Shown: positions 38,366 to 49,000 of the stretch, in pieces
How the letters are laid out: each line of letters opens with the position of its first letter
Numbering within the stretch: the first letter of the stretch is position 1
Origin: Photobacterium sp. DA100
Lineage (GTDB): Bacteria > Pseudomonadota > Gammaproteobacteria > Enterobacterales > Vibrionaceae
Direction: 5' to 3'
DNA length: 64,000 bases
Assembly: GCF_029223585.1 (NCBI RefSeq)
Contig: NZ_CP119423.1
Span: 3,286,001 to 3,350,000, forward strand
Notes under the pieces: generated by a model
Database searches by the model: none
What the model saw: the letters and a program-made list of their open reading frames with translations, nothing else
Told to the model about the DNA's origin: nothing
Translations under genes and position numbers: made by a program

Positions 38366-39685
38366 ATGCAAGTACCGATACTCCGCCGGTTGCCAAGGAT
38401 GCACCAAACCCTCATCACCGTGATCAGCACGCTGCTCGTGGTGTTAATATTATGGCCGAGTACGGAAAACAGCGGGCATCCTGAACGAAAATTTGAAATC
38501 GGTAAGCTCTACCCACTGGAAATCTCCCTCGATAGTGCGCAATTACGCCCAATGGCGACAGACGATAAGCCGGCAATCCCGGCCCTGAAATGGAAAGAGC
38601 ACGAAGTACAATCCGGCGAGAGCCTCGCAGTAGTATTCGACAAGGTCGGTCTGTCGCCGGCAACACTCTACCGTTTGGTCAATGCCGATGAAGGGACAAA
38701 GTCTCTCACCAACTTGCGCCCTGGCGACAAGTTGCGCTTCGGCTTTGACGAGGACAACCAACTAGTCCAGCTGATACAGCCTCAGAGTGCGACCGACAGC
38801 CTGGTGATCACCCGCACCGCCGATACTTTTTATTCGGACAAAGAAAGCAAGGACGTCGATCTCCAGCTCAATTTTGCCCAGGCCGTGATCACCTCGAGCT
38901 TCTGGAATGCCGCCGACAAAGCTGGGCTCACCGCCAACCAGATCATGGAAATTGCGGGGATCTTTGGTTGGGATATCGATTTTGCTTTGGATATCCGCGC
39001 CGGTGACAGTTTCTCTGTCCTGTTCGAAGAGCGCCTGGTCGAAGGCGAACCTATCGGCCGGGGCAATATTCTCGCCGCAACCTTCAGCAATTTGGGCCAG
39101 ACCTTCACCGCGATCCGCAGCGAGGACGGTAAGTACTATGACGAAAAAGGCCAGGCGATGCGCAAAGCCTTCCTGCGCTCGCCCATCAACTTCCGTTACG
39201 TCAGCTCGAACTTCAACCCGCGTCGCTTGCACCCGGTGACCGGCCAAGTCCGCCCCCACCGCGGGACCGACTATGTCGCTCCGGTAGGCACACCGATTTG
39301 GGCTGCCGGTGACGGTGTGGTCATGCAGTCGAGCTACAACAAGTTCAACGGTAACTATGTGTTCATTCGCCATAGTTCGACTTACATAACCAAGTACCTC
39401 CACCTGACCAAGCGCAGCGTCAAAACCGGCCAGCGGGTCAAGCAGGGGCAAACCATTGGTACTCTGGGCGGTACCGGGCGTGTAACCGGCCCTCACCTGC
39501 ACTATGAGTTCTTGGTCAACGGCGTCCACAAGAACCCGAGAACGGTCAAACTGCCTCAGGCCCGCTCGCTGAGCGGCAAAGAGAAGACCCAGTTCCAGCA
39601 ATATGCGAAAGAGCGGATGGCCCAGCTGAACCACTTCAGCCAGTTTATCGCCGACAACAGCCCGCTGCTTGGCGACCGGACCTAA
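38366..39685 (+). CDS. mepM: M23-family murein DD-endopeptidase, MepM-like
   Basis: The product (up to 439 residues) has an N-terminal membrane anchor (TLITVISTLLVVLILW), a LysM/OapA-like region (about 80-145, VQSGESLAVVFDKVGLS), a linker domain, and a C-terminal LytM metallopeptidase. The zinc ligands lie in RPHRGTDYVAPVG and in GPHLHYEF. Such enzymes cut peptidoglycan cross-links to allow sacculus growth. The start is uncertain: ATG 38366 has no ribosome site, and ATG 38399 has AGG too close. It is divergent from tyrS. The symbol is assigned by domain order and similarity. Confidence 0.88.
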   Translation: MQVPILRRLPRMHQTLITVISTLLVVLILWPSTENSGHPERKFEIGKLYPLEISLDSAQLRPMATDDKPAIPALKWKEHEVQSGESLAVVFDKVGLSPATLYRLVNADEGTKSLTNLRPGDKLRFGFDEDNQLVQLIQPQSATDSLVITRTADTFYSDKESKDVDLQLNFAQAVITSSFWNAADKAGLTANQIMEIAGIFGWDIDFALDIRAGDSFSVLFEERLVEGEPIGRGNILAATFSNLGQTFTAIRSEDGKYYDEKGQAMRKAFLRSPINFRYVSSNFNPRRLHPVTGQVRPHRGTDYVAPVGTPIWAAGDGVVMQSSYNKFNGNYVFIRHSSTYITKYLHLTKRSVKTGQRVKQGQTIGTLGGTGRVTGPHLHYEFLVNGVHKNPRTVKLPQARSLSGKEKTQFQQYAKERMAQLNHFSQFIADNSPLLGDRT

Positions 39686-39700
39686 CAGCCAGACAGCACA

Positions 39701-39734
39701 AAAAAAGCCGCCCCCCTAAGGGAGCGGCTTTTTA
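39701..39734. terminator. Bidirectional terminator between mepM and erpA
   Basis: AAAAAGCCGC / GCGGCTTTTT with an extended internal CCC/GGG pairing. It separates convergent genes ending at 39685 and 39779. Confidence 0.87.
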
Positions 39735-39778
39735 TTTTCCTGCACAACGGCAACCAAGTCGGGCTGCCGATGGCTCAA

Positions 39779-40120
39779 TTAGACGCTGAACGATGCACCG
39801 CAACCACAAGTGGTCGTCGCGTTCGGGTTGTCAACGAAGAAGCGGGAACCTTCCAGCCCTTCGGTATAGTCAACTGTACCACCGATCAGGTACTGCAGAC
39901 TCATCGGGTCAACAACCAGTGTGACTCCGCTCTTTTCAATCGTGGTATCGCCTTCGTTGACTTTCTCGTCAAAGGTAAAGCCGTACTGGAAACCACTGCA
40001 ACCACCGCCGGTGATGTAAACACGCAGCTTCAGCTCCGGGTTCTCTTCCTCGGCAATAAGCGCTTTCACTTTATTCGCTGCAACATCGGAAAAATTCAGC
40101 GGCAGATTGGCATCGCTCAT
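39779..40120 (-). CDS. erpA: Iron-sulfur cluster insertion protein ErpA
   Basis: ErpA is an A-type carrier that delivers Fe-S clusters to targets including isoprenoid synthesis enzymes. The 113-residue product has the three cluster cysteines C41 ([12 protein letters not shown]), C105 and C107 ([11 protein letters not shown]). The central [25 protein letters not shown] block is typical. ATG 40120 begins [12 protein letters not shown]. It lies downstream of clcA on the same strand with a 60-base gap, so it may have its own promoter. Confidence 0.96.
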   Translation of the reverse strand: MSDANLPLNFSDVAANKVKALIAEEENPELKLRVYITGGGCSGFQYGFTFDEKVNEGDTTIEKSGVTLVVDPMSLQYLIGGTVDYTEGLEGSRFFVDNPNATTTCGCGASFSV

Positions 40121-40180
40121 TAAAAACCTCTCAAATACTATCGGTCATGACAGTGATTATCTAATACCTGACTATCTCGT

Positions 40181-41584
40181 TCAAGTATTGACCACCGAAG
40201 ACTGCTCCCTTTGAGCCATTTTTTCCTTTTCTATGGTGCGATGCAAGAGCTGGGAGTAAATTGGCTTGCCGCCCAGTACCTGGGCCAGCATGGTTGCCCC
40301 CAACGTAGTAATGATCAGCGGCAAGATCAAATCGTAGTTGTTGGTCATCTCAATCACCAACAGGATACCGGTGATTGGGGCTCGCACCGTGGCCGCAAAC
40401 AGCGCCCCCATACCGGCAATGGCAAACATCCCCGGCTCCAGACCCAGCTCAGGAAACAGCTGCTGGGCCAGGGTGCCGAAGAAGGTACCGAATAGGGTAC
40501 CCAGCGCCAGCATCGGGGCAAAAATCCCCCCCGGCGCCCCCGATCCGAAGCACAGCAGGGTCGTCGCCACTCGGGCCAAGAACAGGATCAACAGCACACT
40601 GATGCCATACTCGCCGTTGGTCGCACTCGGGATCAGGCTGATCCCCCCGCCGGTCAACTCTGGCAGATACAGCAGGATAAGACCGAAGCTCCCCCCCAGC
40701 AGGGTGCCCGTCAGCAAGTAGCGCCGGCGGTTGTTGCGGTGGATACGGGCAAACATGTCTTGGCTGCGAGTGATCAGCTGATTGAAGATCACCCCGAAGA
40801 TTCCGAAGGCCATCCCGAGCAACAGGAACAGCCACAGCGAACGCAGTAACGGCGCATCGTATTGCGGCATGGTGATCACCGCCTGCTGGCCGGAAATGCT
40901 GCGAAAAACAATATTGGCGACAATGGCCGAGATCATTACGCACTTAATCGAGATAAGGCTGTAACGAAACTGCGGCCGCATTTCCTCGACCACAAACATA
41001 ATAGCCGCCAGCGGGGCATTGAAAGCTGCAGCCAGCCCTCCCGCCGCACCAGAAGCAAGCAGAGCATGGCGACCTTCTTTGTCCTTGAGCCGGAAGAGAT
41101 CCGACACCATCCGGCCGATATTGCCGCCCATCTGTACCGACGGCCCCTCTCGGCCCAGCACCATTCCCGAACCTAGCGCCCCCAGACCACCGATGAATTT
41201 TACCGGCAGCACCCGCCACCAGCGAACCGGGCGGATATCATCCATCGCCCCTTCAATTTCCGGGATCCCAGAGCCCGCGGCTTCAGGGGCAAAACGGTGG
41301 ACCAGGTAATAGCCAACCAGGGCCAACAGTGCACTGATCAAAAAGGCCGACAACCACAATGGCAACACATTGCTGATTTCATGGCGCAGCCACTCCGTGC
41401 GTTGCTCCGACACCCAATGTACCGCAATTTCAAACAAGGTCGATAACAAGCCGGCCCCCAACCCCACCAGCGCAGAAAGGAAAAGGACGGAAACAGGGGT
41501 TTTATCGCGCGATAGGAAGCGCCGGACCAGCCCGCTCGGCTGCAGTCTCTCAGGCGCAGGGGTGCCTTGGTTATTATCTGTCAT
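40181..41584 (-). CDS. clcA: H+/Cl- exchange transporter ClcA
   Basis: ClcA exchanges two chloride ions for one proton and supports acid resistance. The 467-residue protein contains the chloride filter motifs GSGIPEIEG and [16 protein letters not shown] (gating Glu at about 146), the inner proton Glu in [13 protein letters not shown], the [11 protein letters not shown] helix and the filter tyrosine in [10 protein letters not shown]. All residues needed for coupled exchange are present, so it is an antiporter, not a channel. ATG 41584 is preferred to the TTG before it. It is divergent from hemL. Confidence 0.95.
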   Translation of the reverse strand: MTDNNQGTPAPERLQPSGLVRRFLSRDKTPVSVLFLSALVGLGAGLLSTLFEIAVHWVSEQRTEWLRHEISNVLPLWLSAFLISALLALVGYYLVHRFAPEAAGSGIPEIEGAMDDIRPVRWWRVLPVKFIGGLGALGSGMVLGREGPSVQMGGNIGRMVSDLFRLKDKEGRHALLASGAAGGLAAAFNAPLAAIMFVVEEMRPQFRYSLISIKCVMISAIVANIVFRSISGQQAVITMPQYDAPLLRSLWLFLLLGMAFGIFGVIFNQLITRSQDMFARIHRNNRRRYLLTGTLLGGSFGLILLYLPELTGGGISLIPSATNGEYGISVLLILFLARVATTLLCFGSGAPGGIFAPMLALGTLFGTFFGTLAQQLFPELGLEPGMFAIAGMGALFAATVRAPITGILLVIEMTNNYDLILPLIITTLGATMLAQVLGGKPIYSQLLHRTIEKEKMAQREQSSVVNT

Positions 41585-41865
41585 CAAAGTTGCCGTAATC
41601 GTGAAGTCATCCCGGAGCCGGGAAATAAAAGAAAGGGGCGCTATCCCAACGAATGGGGGCTGACACCTTGAGAAAGCATAGCTGAGCGACTGTTTTTTTT
41701 ACATATTCAATGTTGAAAACTAGCTTTTCAGTGATGCACAGCACTTTAGTGCCTTCTCGTTTTGCGCTAGCGCAGAGTTCCTTCACCACCAATTGAAAGC
41801 CCTACATAGCCTAGGTACAATGCCGGCAGTTCAAATCGGACAATCTTCAATAACAGGACATCACA

Positions 41866-43164
41866 ATGAGCAAGTCAGCTGATTTATTTGCCAAAGCGCA
41901 ACAGACGATCCCTGGTGGCGTTAACTCACCAGTCCGTGCCTTTGCCGGCGTAGGCGGCAGCCCGCTATTTATCGAGCGCGCAGATGGCGCCTATATCTTT
42001 GATGCCGATGGCAAAGCCTATATTGACTATGTTGGCTCGTGGGGTCCGATGATCCTTGGTCACAACCATGTCGCGATTCGCGATGCGGTGATCAACGCGG
42101 CCCAGCAGGGCCTGAGTTTCGGTGCGCCAACCGAGATGGAAATCACCATGGCTGAAATGGTGTCCCAACTGGTACCGTCAATGGAAATGGTCCGTATGGT
42201 AAGCTCGGGTACCGAAGCAACCATGAGTGCGATCCGCCTGGCCCGCGGTTTCACTAACCGTGATAAGATCATCAAGTTCGAAGGCTGCTACCACGGCCAC
42301 GCCGATTGCCTGTTGGTCAAAGCCGGCTCTGGTGCCCTGACCCTGGGTCAGCCAAGCTCACCGGGTGTACCGGCTGATTTTGCCAAGCACACCCTAACTT
42401 GTACTTTCAACAACCTAGAGTCTGTGCGCGAAGCATTTGCTGAACACCCTGAGCAGATCGCTTGTATTATCGTCGAGCCGGTAGCAGGCAACATGAACTG
42501 TATTCCACCGGTACCGGGTTTCTTGGAAGGCCTGCGTGAGATCTGTGATGAATTCGGCGCGTTGCTTATCCTCGATGAAGTCATGACCGGCTTCCGTGTA
42601 TCTCACGGTGGTGCACAGGGTTACTACAACATCAAACCGGATCTGACCACGCTGGGCAAGGTTATTGGCGGCGGTATGCCTGTCGGTGCTTTCGGCGGCC
42701 GCCGTGAAGTGATGGAGTATATTGCCCCAACCGGCCCGGTCTACCAGGCCGGTACGTTGTCGGGCAACCCTGTTGCCATGGCCGCTGGCCACGCTTGCCT
42801 GAGCGTACTGACCAAAGAAGGTCACGAGCAACAACTTGCCAACACAACCCAGCGTCTTGCTGATGGCTTCCAGGCTTTGGCTGACAAGTACGGTATCCCA
42901 CTGAAAACCAACCAGGTTGGCGCCATGTTCGGTTTCTTCTTTACCGATCAGGACACAGTTACCTGCTACGACGACGTGGCCAAGTGCGACATTGAACGCT
43001 TCAAGCGTTTCTTCAACCTGATGCTGGAAAAAGGTGTCTACCTGGCCCCTTCAGCCTTTGAAGCCTGCTTTACCTCCCTTGCCCATGGCGACAAGGAAAT
43101 TGAAGCAACACTGGCAGCGGCAGAGTACGCCTTCAAGACCCTGGCCGAAGAAGCGACTGCGTAA
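41866..43164 (+). CDS. hemL: Glutamate-1-semialdehyde 2,1-aminomutase
   Basis: HemL makes 5-aminolevulinate, the first committed tetrapyrrole precursor, from glutamate-1-semialdehyde. The 432 residues begin [26 protein letters not shown]. The PLP lysine is K265 in [18 protein letters not shown]; the [15 protein letters not shown] and [11 protein letters not shown] blocks are typical of class III aminotransferases. ATG 41866 follows AGGAC. It stands alone and divergent from clcA, with a terminator-like hairpin 36 bases downstream. Confidence 0.97.
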   Translation: MSKSADLFAKAQQTIPGGVNSPVRAFAGVGGSPLFIERADGAYIFDADGKAYIDYVGSWGPMILGHNHVAIRDAVINAAQQGLSFGAPTEMEITMAEMVSQLVPSMEMVRMVSSGTEATMSAIRLARGFTNRDKIIKFEGCYHGHADCLLVKAGSGALTLGQPSSPGVPADFAKHTLTCTFNNLESVREAFAEHPEQIACIIVEPVAGNMNCIPPVPGFLEGLREICDEFGALLILDEVMTGFRVSHGGAQGYYNIKPDLTTLGKVIGGGMPVGAFGGRREVMEYIAPTGPVYQAGTLSGNPVAMAAGHACLSVLTKEGHEQQLANTTQRLADGFQALADKYGIPLKTNQVGAMFGFFFTDQDTVTCYDDVAKCDIERFKRFFNLMLEKGVYLAPSAFEACFTSLAHGDKEIEATLAAAEYAFKTLAEEATA

Positions 43165-43199
43165 TCCGCGTTCGAGTCAAACGGGCCACCATAAAGACA

Positions 43200-43222
43200 C
43201 AAGCCGCTCTGAGAGCGGCTTG
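43200..43222. terminator. Hairpin between hemL and the small Cys-rich ORF
   Basis: CAAGCCGCTC / GAGCGGCTTG form a perfect 10-bp stem with a 3-base loop. Tails are T-rich but interrupted on both sides. It is placed to end hemL and, on the minus strand, the 35-residue ORF at 43248-43355. Confidence 0.7.
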
Positions 43223-43247
43223 TTGCTTTCTTGCCTATCCGTCTAGG

Positions 43248-43355
43248 TTACTGCCAGAACCAAACCGCCAACAGCACCAGTGACAGCAGCACCCAGGCCG
43301 CCATCGGGACCCGCCGCTTTTTTTTGGTCTCGCAACCACAATCACAGCACCCCAT
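43248..43355 (-). CDS. 35-residue Cys-rich single-helix membrane peptide
   Basis: This short minus-strand frame is preceded by an excellent ribosome site, GAGGAGG, seven bases before ATG 43355. The product begins MGCCDCGCE (four Cys within residues 3-8), continues with a basic stretch TKKKRR (10-15), then one hydrophobic helix (about 18-34, VLLSLVLLAVWFW) and ends at residue 35. This reads as a cytoplasmic Cys cluster anchored to the inner membrane by a single helix (positive-inside rule). The Cys cluster could bind a metal or be modified. I do not recognise it. A hairpin lies just downstream. It is well below common gene-calling limits. Confidence 0.72.
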   Translation of the reverse strand: MGCCDCGCETKKKRRVPMAAWVLLSLVLLAVWFWQ

Positions 43356-43478
43356 CTTCGTACCTCCTCTCTTGGAAAATCAGGCAGATATTATCGATTG
43401 CCTCGCAAGCAATGTGGTGCAATCATAATACCAAACTGCAACTATCGCCTCATCAATACTATCGAGAAGGGATGCATC

Positions 43479-44564
43479 GTGCCCAAACCATTCAAAGTTG
43501 AATCACGCCACTGGATGCTTATTGCCGCTTTGGCGCTGGCGGCCTACGCCAGCTACACCTTGATTGAGCCCTACATCGGCCCTATCGTGATGGCCTTCAT
43601 CATATCGCTGCTCTACTACCCGCTGCATGTCAAGCTGGACAAGTTGATGCCTCGCTCGCCCAACCTGTCATCGGTACTGTCTTGTACCTTACTGACCTTC
43701 ATCATCGTGATCCCGATGCTGGTGGTCTTCAGCTCGATCATCCACCAGGGGACGACCTTTTCCAAAGAGAGCTATACCTGGCTAACCTCCGGCGGTGTTC
43801 AGGAAGTATTGGCCCACCCATCCGTAGTCAAGCTTCTGGCCCTTATCGAGAAATACTCCCCGTTCGAGCCACTCGATACCCAAGCGGTGATCCAGAAAGT
43901 GGCGACGGCATCGTCAAAGTTCGGCGCCCAGCTGCTCAACGTCAGTGCCCGGTTATTGGGTGATGCCACCAACTTCCTGATCAATTTCATGCTAATGCTG
44001 TTCGTGTTGTTCTTCCTGCTCCGCGACCACGACAAGATCGTCCAAACCATCAGGCATGTACTGCCGCTCTCCCGCAGCCAGGAAGATGCGGTACTCAATG
44101 AAGTCGAGCAGGTCGCCAAGTCTGCTGTCTTAGGCTCATTCCTTACCGCTCTCGCCCAAGGCTTTGCCGGTGGTTTTGCCATGTGGCTGGCTGGCTTTCA
44201 GGGGCTGTTCTGGGGCTCGATGATGGCCTTTGCCTCGCTGATCCCCGTGGTCGGCACCGCGCTGATCTGGCTACCGGCCAGTATCTACCTACTGCTGATT
44301 GGTAAATGGGAATGGGCCCTGTTCCTGGTTGGCTGGGGCGCCATTGTCGTCGGCTCGATAGACAACTTCCTGCGACCGCTGCTGATGCAGGGCAGCTCTG
44401 GCATGAGTACGCTACTGATCTTCTTCTCCATTATCGGTGGTCTGCATGTCTTTGGCCTGATTGGCCTGATCTACGGCCCCATCATCTTCGCCGTCACCCT
44501 GGTACTGTTCAAGCTCTACGAAACCGAATTCCAGGACTTCCTGCAACACCAGGACCATCACTGA
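43479..44564 (+). CDS. AI-2E family transporter (YdiK/PerM type)
   Basis: The 361-residue inner-membrane protein has about eight helices. Family blocks include IGPIVMAFIISLLYYPLHVKL near the start, LMLFVLFFLLRDHDKI midway, and FGLIGLIYGPIIFAVTLVLF at the end. The family was named for a proposed autoinducer-2 exporter, but many members export other solutes or protons, so the substrate is open. I chose GTG 43479, which follows AAGGGA and gives the usual length. It is divergent from the 35-residue peptide gene. Confidence 0.85.
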   Translation: MPKPFKVESRHWMLIAALALAAYASYTLIEPYIGPIVMAFIISLLYYPLHVKLDKLMPRSPNLSSVLSCTLLTFIIVIPMLVVFSSIIHQGTTFSKESYTWLTSGGVQEVLAHPSVVKLLALIEKYSPFEPLDTQAVIQKVATASSKFGAQLLNVSARLLGDATNFLINFMLMLFVLFFLLRDHDKIVQTIRHVLPLSRSQEDAVLNEVEQVAKSAVLGSFLTALAQGFAGGFAMWLAGFQGLFWGSMMAFASLIPVVGTALIWLPASIYLLLIGKWEWALFLVGWGAIVVGSIDNFLRPLLMQGSSGMSTLLIFFSIIGGLHVFGLIGLIYGPIIFAVTLVLFKLYETEFQDFLQHQDHH

Positions 44565-44666
44565 TGAGATTGGCCGGGGGCCCTTCCCCGGCCCGTCTTT
44601 TCTTATCGACGAATTTGTGGAACAATTCGCGCCCCAATACAGCTTTCATCCATTCTTGAGGTCGTT

Positions 44667-45686
44667 ATGTCATACAGTGCTGCTAGCCAGGTTGCCGCCC
44701 GCCAGCTGGAATTTTTTGAAAACCGCAAGGTCCTAGTGGCCGGCGAACTTGATGACACCTTTCCAACTGAGCTCTCGCAGACCGCCTCGTCGGTAACGAT
44801 CTTTACCACCAACTTTGGCTATGCCCGCCGCATGTCTTCCCACAACAGCGTTCACACCGTGTTTGGTGCCGAGTTCAGCGAAGAAGCCGATATCGATATG
44901 ATCTTGCTGTATTGGCCGAAAGCCAAAGCCGAGGCGGAATACCTGCTGGCCATGTTACTGGCTAAGTTTGGCCCGGAAACCGAAATCTGCGTGGTCGGCG
45001 AAAACCGCAGCGGTGTCCGCAGCGCAGAAAAAATGTTTGCCCCTTACGGCAAGCTGACCAAGTACGACTCGGCCCGACGCTGCAGCTTCTTCTGGGGACG
45101 CTGTGACAAGCCGGCACCGGCCTTCGACATCAACGACTGGTTCCGCAGCTACCCGCTGAATATCGCGGGTGCCGAGCTGACTATCCGCTCACTGCCGGGC
45201 GTATTTAGTCACGGTGAATTCGACCAAGGCTCCAAGCTGTTGCTTGATACCCTGCCCGCCCTGACAGGCCGCGTACTGGACTTCGGTTGCGGTGCCGGTG
45301 TGATTGGTGCCGTGATGAAGACCAACAACCCGTCTATCGAGCTGGAGCTTTGTGATATCAGTGCCTTGGCGATTGCCTCAGCCGAAGAGACATTCCGGGT
45401 CAACCAACTTGAGGGGACCTTTACGGCAACCGACGTCTATGCCTCGCTGCAAGGCCCGTACGATTACCTGATCAGCAACCCTCCGTTCCATGCCGGGCTG
45501 AAAACCTTCTATGCGGCGACCGAAGATTTTATCGCTCAAGCACCGCAATACCTGCGCAGCGAAGGACAGTTGATCATCGTGGCCAATAGTTTTCTGCGCT
45601 ATCCGCCACTGATTGAGGATAGCCTCGGCAGCTGCGAAACAATTGCCAAGAACAACAAGTTCAGCATTTACGCCGCGAAAAAATAA
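44667..45686 (+). CDS. rsmC: 16S rRNA (guanine-1207-N2)-methyltransferase
   Basis: RsmC methylates G1207 of 16S rRNA in the 30S subunit. The 339 residues form two tandem methyltransferase-like domains. The C-terminal one is active, with the SAM loop VLDFGCGAGVIGAVM (about 200-215) and the catalytic NPPFH motif in YLISNPPFHAGLKT; the N-terminal one is degenerate, as usual for the family. The start MSYSAASQVAARQLEFFE follows GAGG. It precedes chiS on the same strand, separated by 318 bases. Confidence 0.95.
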   Translation: MSYSAASQVAARQLEFFENRKVLVAGELDDTFPTELSQTASSVTIFTTNFGYARRMSSHNSVHTVFGAEFSEEADIDMILLYWPKAKAEAEYLLAMLLAKFGPETEICVVGENRSGVRSAEKMFAPYGKLTKYDSARRCSFFWGRCDKPAPAFDINDWFRSYPLNIAGAELTIRSLPGVFSHGEFDQGSKLLLDTLPALTGRVLDFGCGAGVIGAVMKTNNPSIELELCDISALAIASAEETFRVNQLEGTFTATDVYASLQGPYDYLISNPPFHAGLKTFYAATEDFIAQAPQYLRSEGQLIIVANSFLRYPPLIEDSLGSCETIAKNNKFSIYAAKK

Positions 45687-46004
45687 CGGCTAACCAAACA
45701 ACCACAAGGCCGGCCTCCCCGGCCTTTGCCCACATTCCAAGACAAAATGGCGAAATATGGGCAATAACCTTGTCATTCACAACCTCACCAGCACCAAATC
45801 TGTGTGTCGGCACACGCTTCCGCATCCACTTTCTTGCTTCAGCGAAAAAACACAGTATAACTGAACGTTATGGTGAATATTCCGTACCAGTAACCGTTGA
45901 CTCCGTCAATTTACCGGTCACCACCAGCAATCATTTCATTATAAATCAAGGCTATAGATGAGCCTTGTTCACAGCTTGTCTCACAGGTAATTTCAGGCAC
46001 TGGC
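45687..46004 (+). other. rsmC-chiS intergenic region
   Basis: This 318-base gap starts with a GC-rich hairpin, AAGGCCGG/CCGGCCTT (45706-45726), that lacks a T run and may end rsmC weakly. Further on, TTGAC-TCC-GTCAA (45897-45909) is a short perfect palindrome about 100 bases before chiS. I see no gene. The chiS promoter is presumably here but I could not define it. Confidence 0.45.
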
Positions 46005-49000
46005 ATGCAGCAGACTACCCGTTTAAAGCGTCTCCAGCACACCTTAATGCTGGCTTTTTTAGTTTTGAGTATTACCCCGTTAATACTGTCGGCCCTCTTC
46101 TTCCTGAACTCACATACCAAGGATCTGTCTGAGCAGAGCACGAATCACCTTGCCTCCCTGCTCGACAACAAGAAGAAACAACTCAACAACTTCTTTGCCA
46201 GCCGGGAATCAGAGGTACAAAGTTTTGCCCGCTCCGAACTGGCCAATGCCAGCGGAGGGCGTTTTTATGGCCTGGTCGGTGCTTACCACCAGCTCGGCGA
46301 TATCTCCGAGGTGCTACGCAATACCGGTAGGAGCCGCTACTACACCGAAACCTTGATCAACAAGTCAGCCGGCGAACAGGATACCGGCAACTATATAGGT
46401 CACGAGCGCTACCGGCTGATGTACAAACGCTACAACTGGGCCTACGAAGAGTACCTCAAGCGCTCAAGCTTCAGTGACATTCTACTGGTTGATATCAGCG
46501 GGAATATTGTCTATGCCGCCAATAGCCCTGACATCTTCGGCATTAACCTTCCGCAATCAGCCCAGACATACCCGGCACTAAGCCAAACGTTCTCGGCAAT
46601 CCAGAAAAAAACCGAACGTTCAGAAGGAGAAACCGATCAAGTACCGGTTACCTTTACCGACTTTAGCCAATCACAAGGCGAAGCGGATCTTGCCGCGTGG
46701 TTTGCCGCCCCAATCATCCAGCAAGGCTATTTGCACAGCTACGTGCTCTTCAAGCTGAGCAACCAATCAATCCGCGACTTCCTTAGTGATACCGGCAATA
46801 ACTCCTATTCGGTCCAAACCCTGCTGGTAGGCCAAGACCACCGCTCCAGACTGCCGACCTCCAGCAATGATCCTGCCTCTTTTTCCAGTAGCAGCATCAA
46901 CCGTGCCCTTGAGGGAGACAGCGGCGTCGGCAGCTTCGCCAACTTCAACGGTGTTCCCGTGCTCAGTGCCTTTGCCCCGCTCACCATTATGGATAGCCCC
47001 TGGGCGCTGGTGGTCGAGCTGCCAGAAGAAGAAGCCTTCGCCCGTATCCGCCAGCTAGAGGTGATCTTCTTTGTTGCCATGCTGACGGCCATTGTGCTGG
47101 TCATTATCGCCTCGCACTGGCTGTCGAACTCCATCACCGCCCCCCTGCTGCGTCTCACCTGGGCTGCGGAACAAGTCTCGGCCGGTGACATGGACCAAAA
47201 GATCGAGGGAACCGAGCGCTGTGACGAAATCGGTCGTCTGGCGATCAGCTTTGCCCGGATGCAGTCCTCGGTGAGGGAAAAAATGACCCTGATCCGCGAG
47301 CAAAACAACGAGCTGGAGCAGAGTATCCAGATCATCCAGCAGAAAAACAAAGAGCTGCAGACCGCCGATAAACTCAAGGATGAATTCCTGGCCACCACAT
47401 CCCATGAACTGCGTACCCCGCTCCATGGCATGGTCGGGATTGCCGAGTCGCTGCTGGCCGGTGCCAACGGCCCGGTCCAGCATTCGCAACGGCGCCAGCT
47501 TGAAGTGATGATCAACAGCGGCCAGCGACTGACCAACCTGGTTGATGATCTGCTCGACTACCACAAGATGCGCTACGGCGATCTCGATATCCATAAACAA
47601 GCGGTGGATGTTGCCTCCGCTGCCAGGTTGGTACTGGAGCTCTCCGGCCATCTGCTCGGCAGCAAACCGGTACGTATCATCAACCAGATCCCCAATGACT
47701 TGCCTCTGGTACAGGGTGATGAACAGCGGCTGGAGCAAGTTCTCTACAACTTGGTCGGCAACGCCATTAAGTACACCTCGGAAGGAAAAATCATTCTTTC
47801 CGCCACCATCCTAGAATCCCAGCTGCGCATTCAGGTGGTCGATACCGGCCAGGGGATCCCGGCCGAACAGCTGGAACACATCTTCGAGCCACTGATCCAG
47901 GCCAATACCCAGTCGGCCAACTACCGCCAAGGCTCCGGCCTCGGCCTGTCAATCAGCCGCCAGCTCATCGAGCTGATGGGGGGACGGCTGTATGTCAGCA
48001 GCCAGCCAATGATCGGTACCACCTTCAGTTTCACCCTCAACCTCGCTTCCGAAGCCGATATTGCCAACAGCGAGCTGTCCGACCGCAGCCGCCACTTCCA
48101 GATTCCCTCCGTGGAAGCCCAGGCCTACGAACTGGAGCACATCGAGGAAAACCCCGATGGCGAGTTGCTGCTCATTGTTGACGATGAGCCGGTGAACCTG
48201 CAGGTGCTTCACAACTTCCTCCGCCTCGAGGGTTACCGGGTGATCACCGCAGAAAGTGGCCCGCAAGCGCTGAAACTGGTCGAGAGCCACCAGCCAGCAC
48301 TGATGCTGCTGGATATCATGATGCCGGAAATGTCAGGCTATGAAGTGTGTGAACAATTACGCCAGCGCTACAATATGCTGGATCTCCCGATCATCATGCT
48401 GTCGGCACTCGGGCAGGTACAGGATAGGATCCGAGGCTTCGAATCAGGGGCCAATGATTACCTCACCAAGCCGTTCAACAAAGAGGAGCTGACGGCACGG
48501 ATCGGCGCCCACCTCAAAGCCGGGCAAACCGAGCGTCAGCTCAAGGAGAACCAGCGCCTTGCCGAAGAAATCGAACGCCGGGAGCAGGTGGAAAACAGCC
48601 TGCTGGAAACCCAAAACCGCTTGCTTGGCTTGCTGGAGTCCTCCAACGAGGCAATTCTCTGCGTCCAAAGCGGGGGGCGGATACGCTATGCCAATGCCGC
48701 GGCAGGCAAGCTCTTCAACCGCTCGCCGGAGCAGGTTGAGCGCCACCATATCGAAGATATCCTGGCCACTCACCTGCCTCAGGATATCAGCCAAAGTCAC
48801 CACTTCCACGGCAGCTTGATGTTCCGGATCGGCGATAGCCTCCAGTCCCTTGATACCGATGTCATCAATCTCCCCGAAGAGTCGGGACTACAAAGGATGT
48901 TTATCTTCGATAACCAAGGCCAAACCAGCAGCCACCGTATAGAAGTGCTCGAAAATGCCGTCGAAGTACTGTCGGGGTTCGCCTTCAACCGCAACAAGGA

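Noticed and set aside
41607..41792. 61-codon minus-strand open frame between clcA and hemL
   Set aside because: No ribosome site, no recognisable features, and it occupies the promoter region of two divergent genes.
45770..45961. 63-codon plus-strand open frame between rsmC and chiS
   Set aside because: Poor ribosome site and no protein-like pattern; more likely promoter sequence for chiS.
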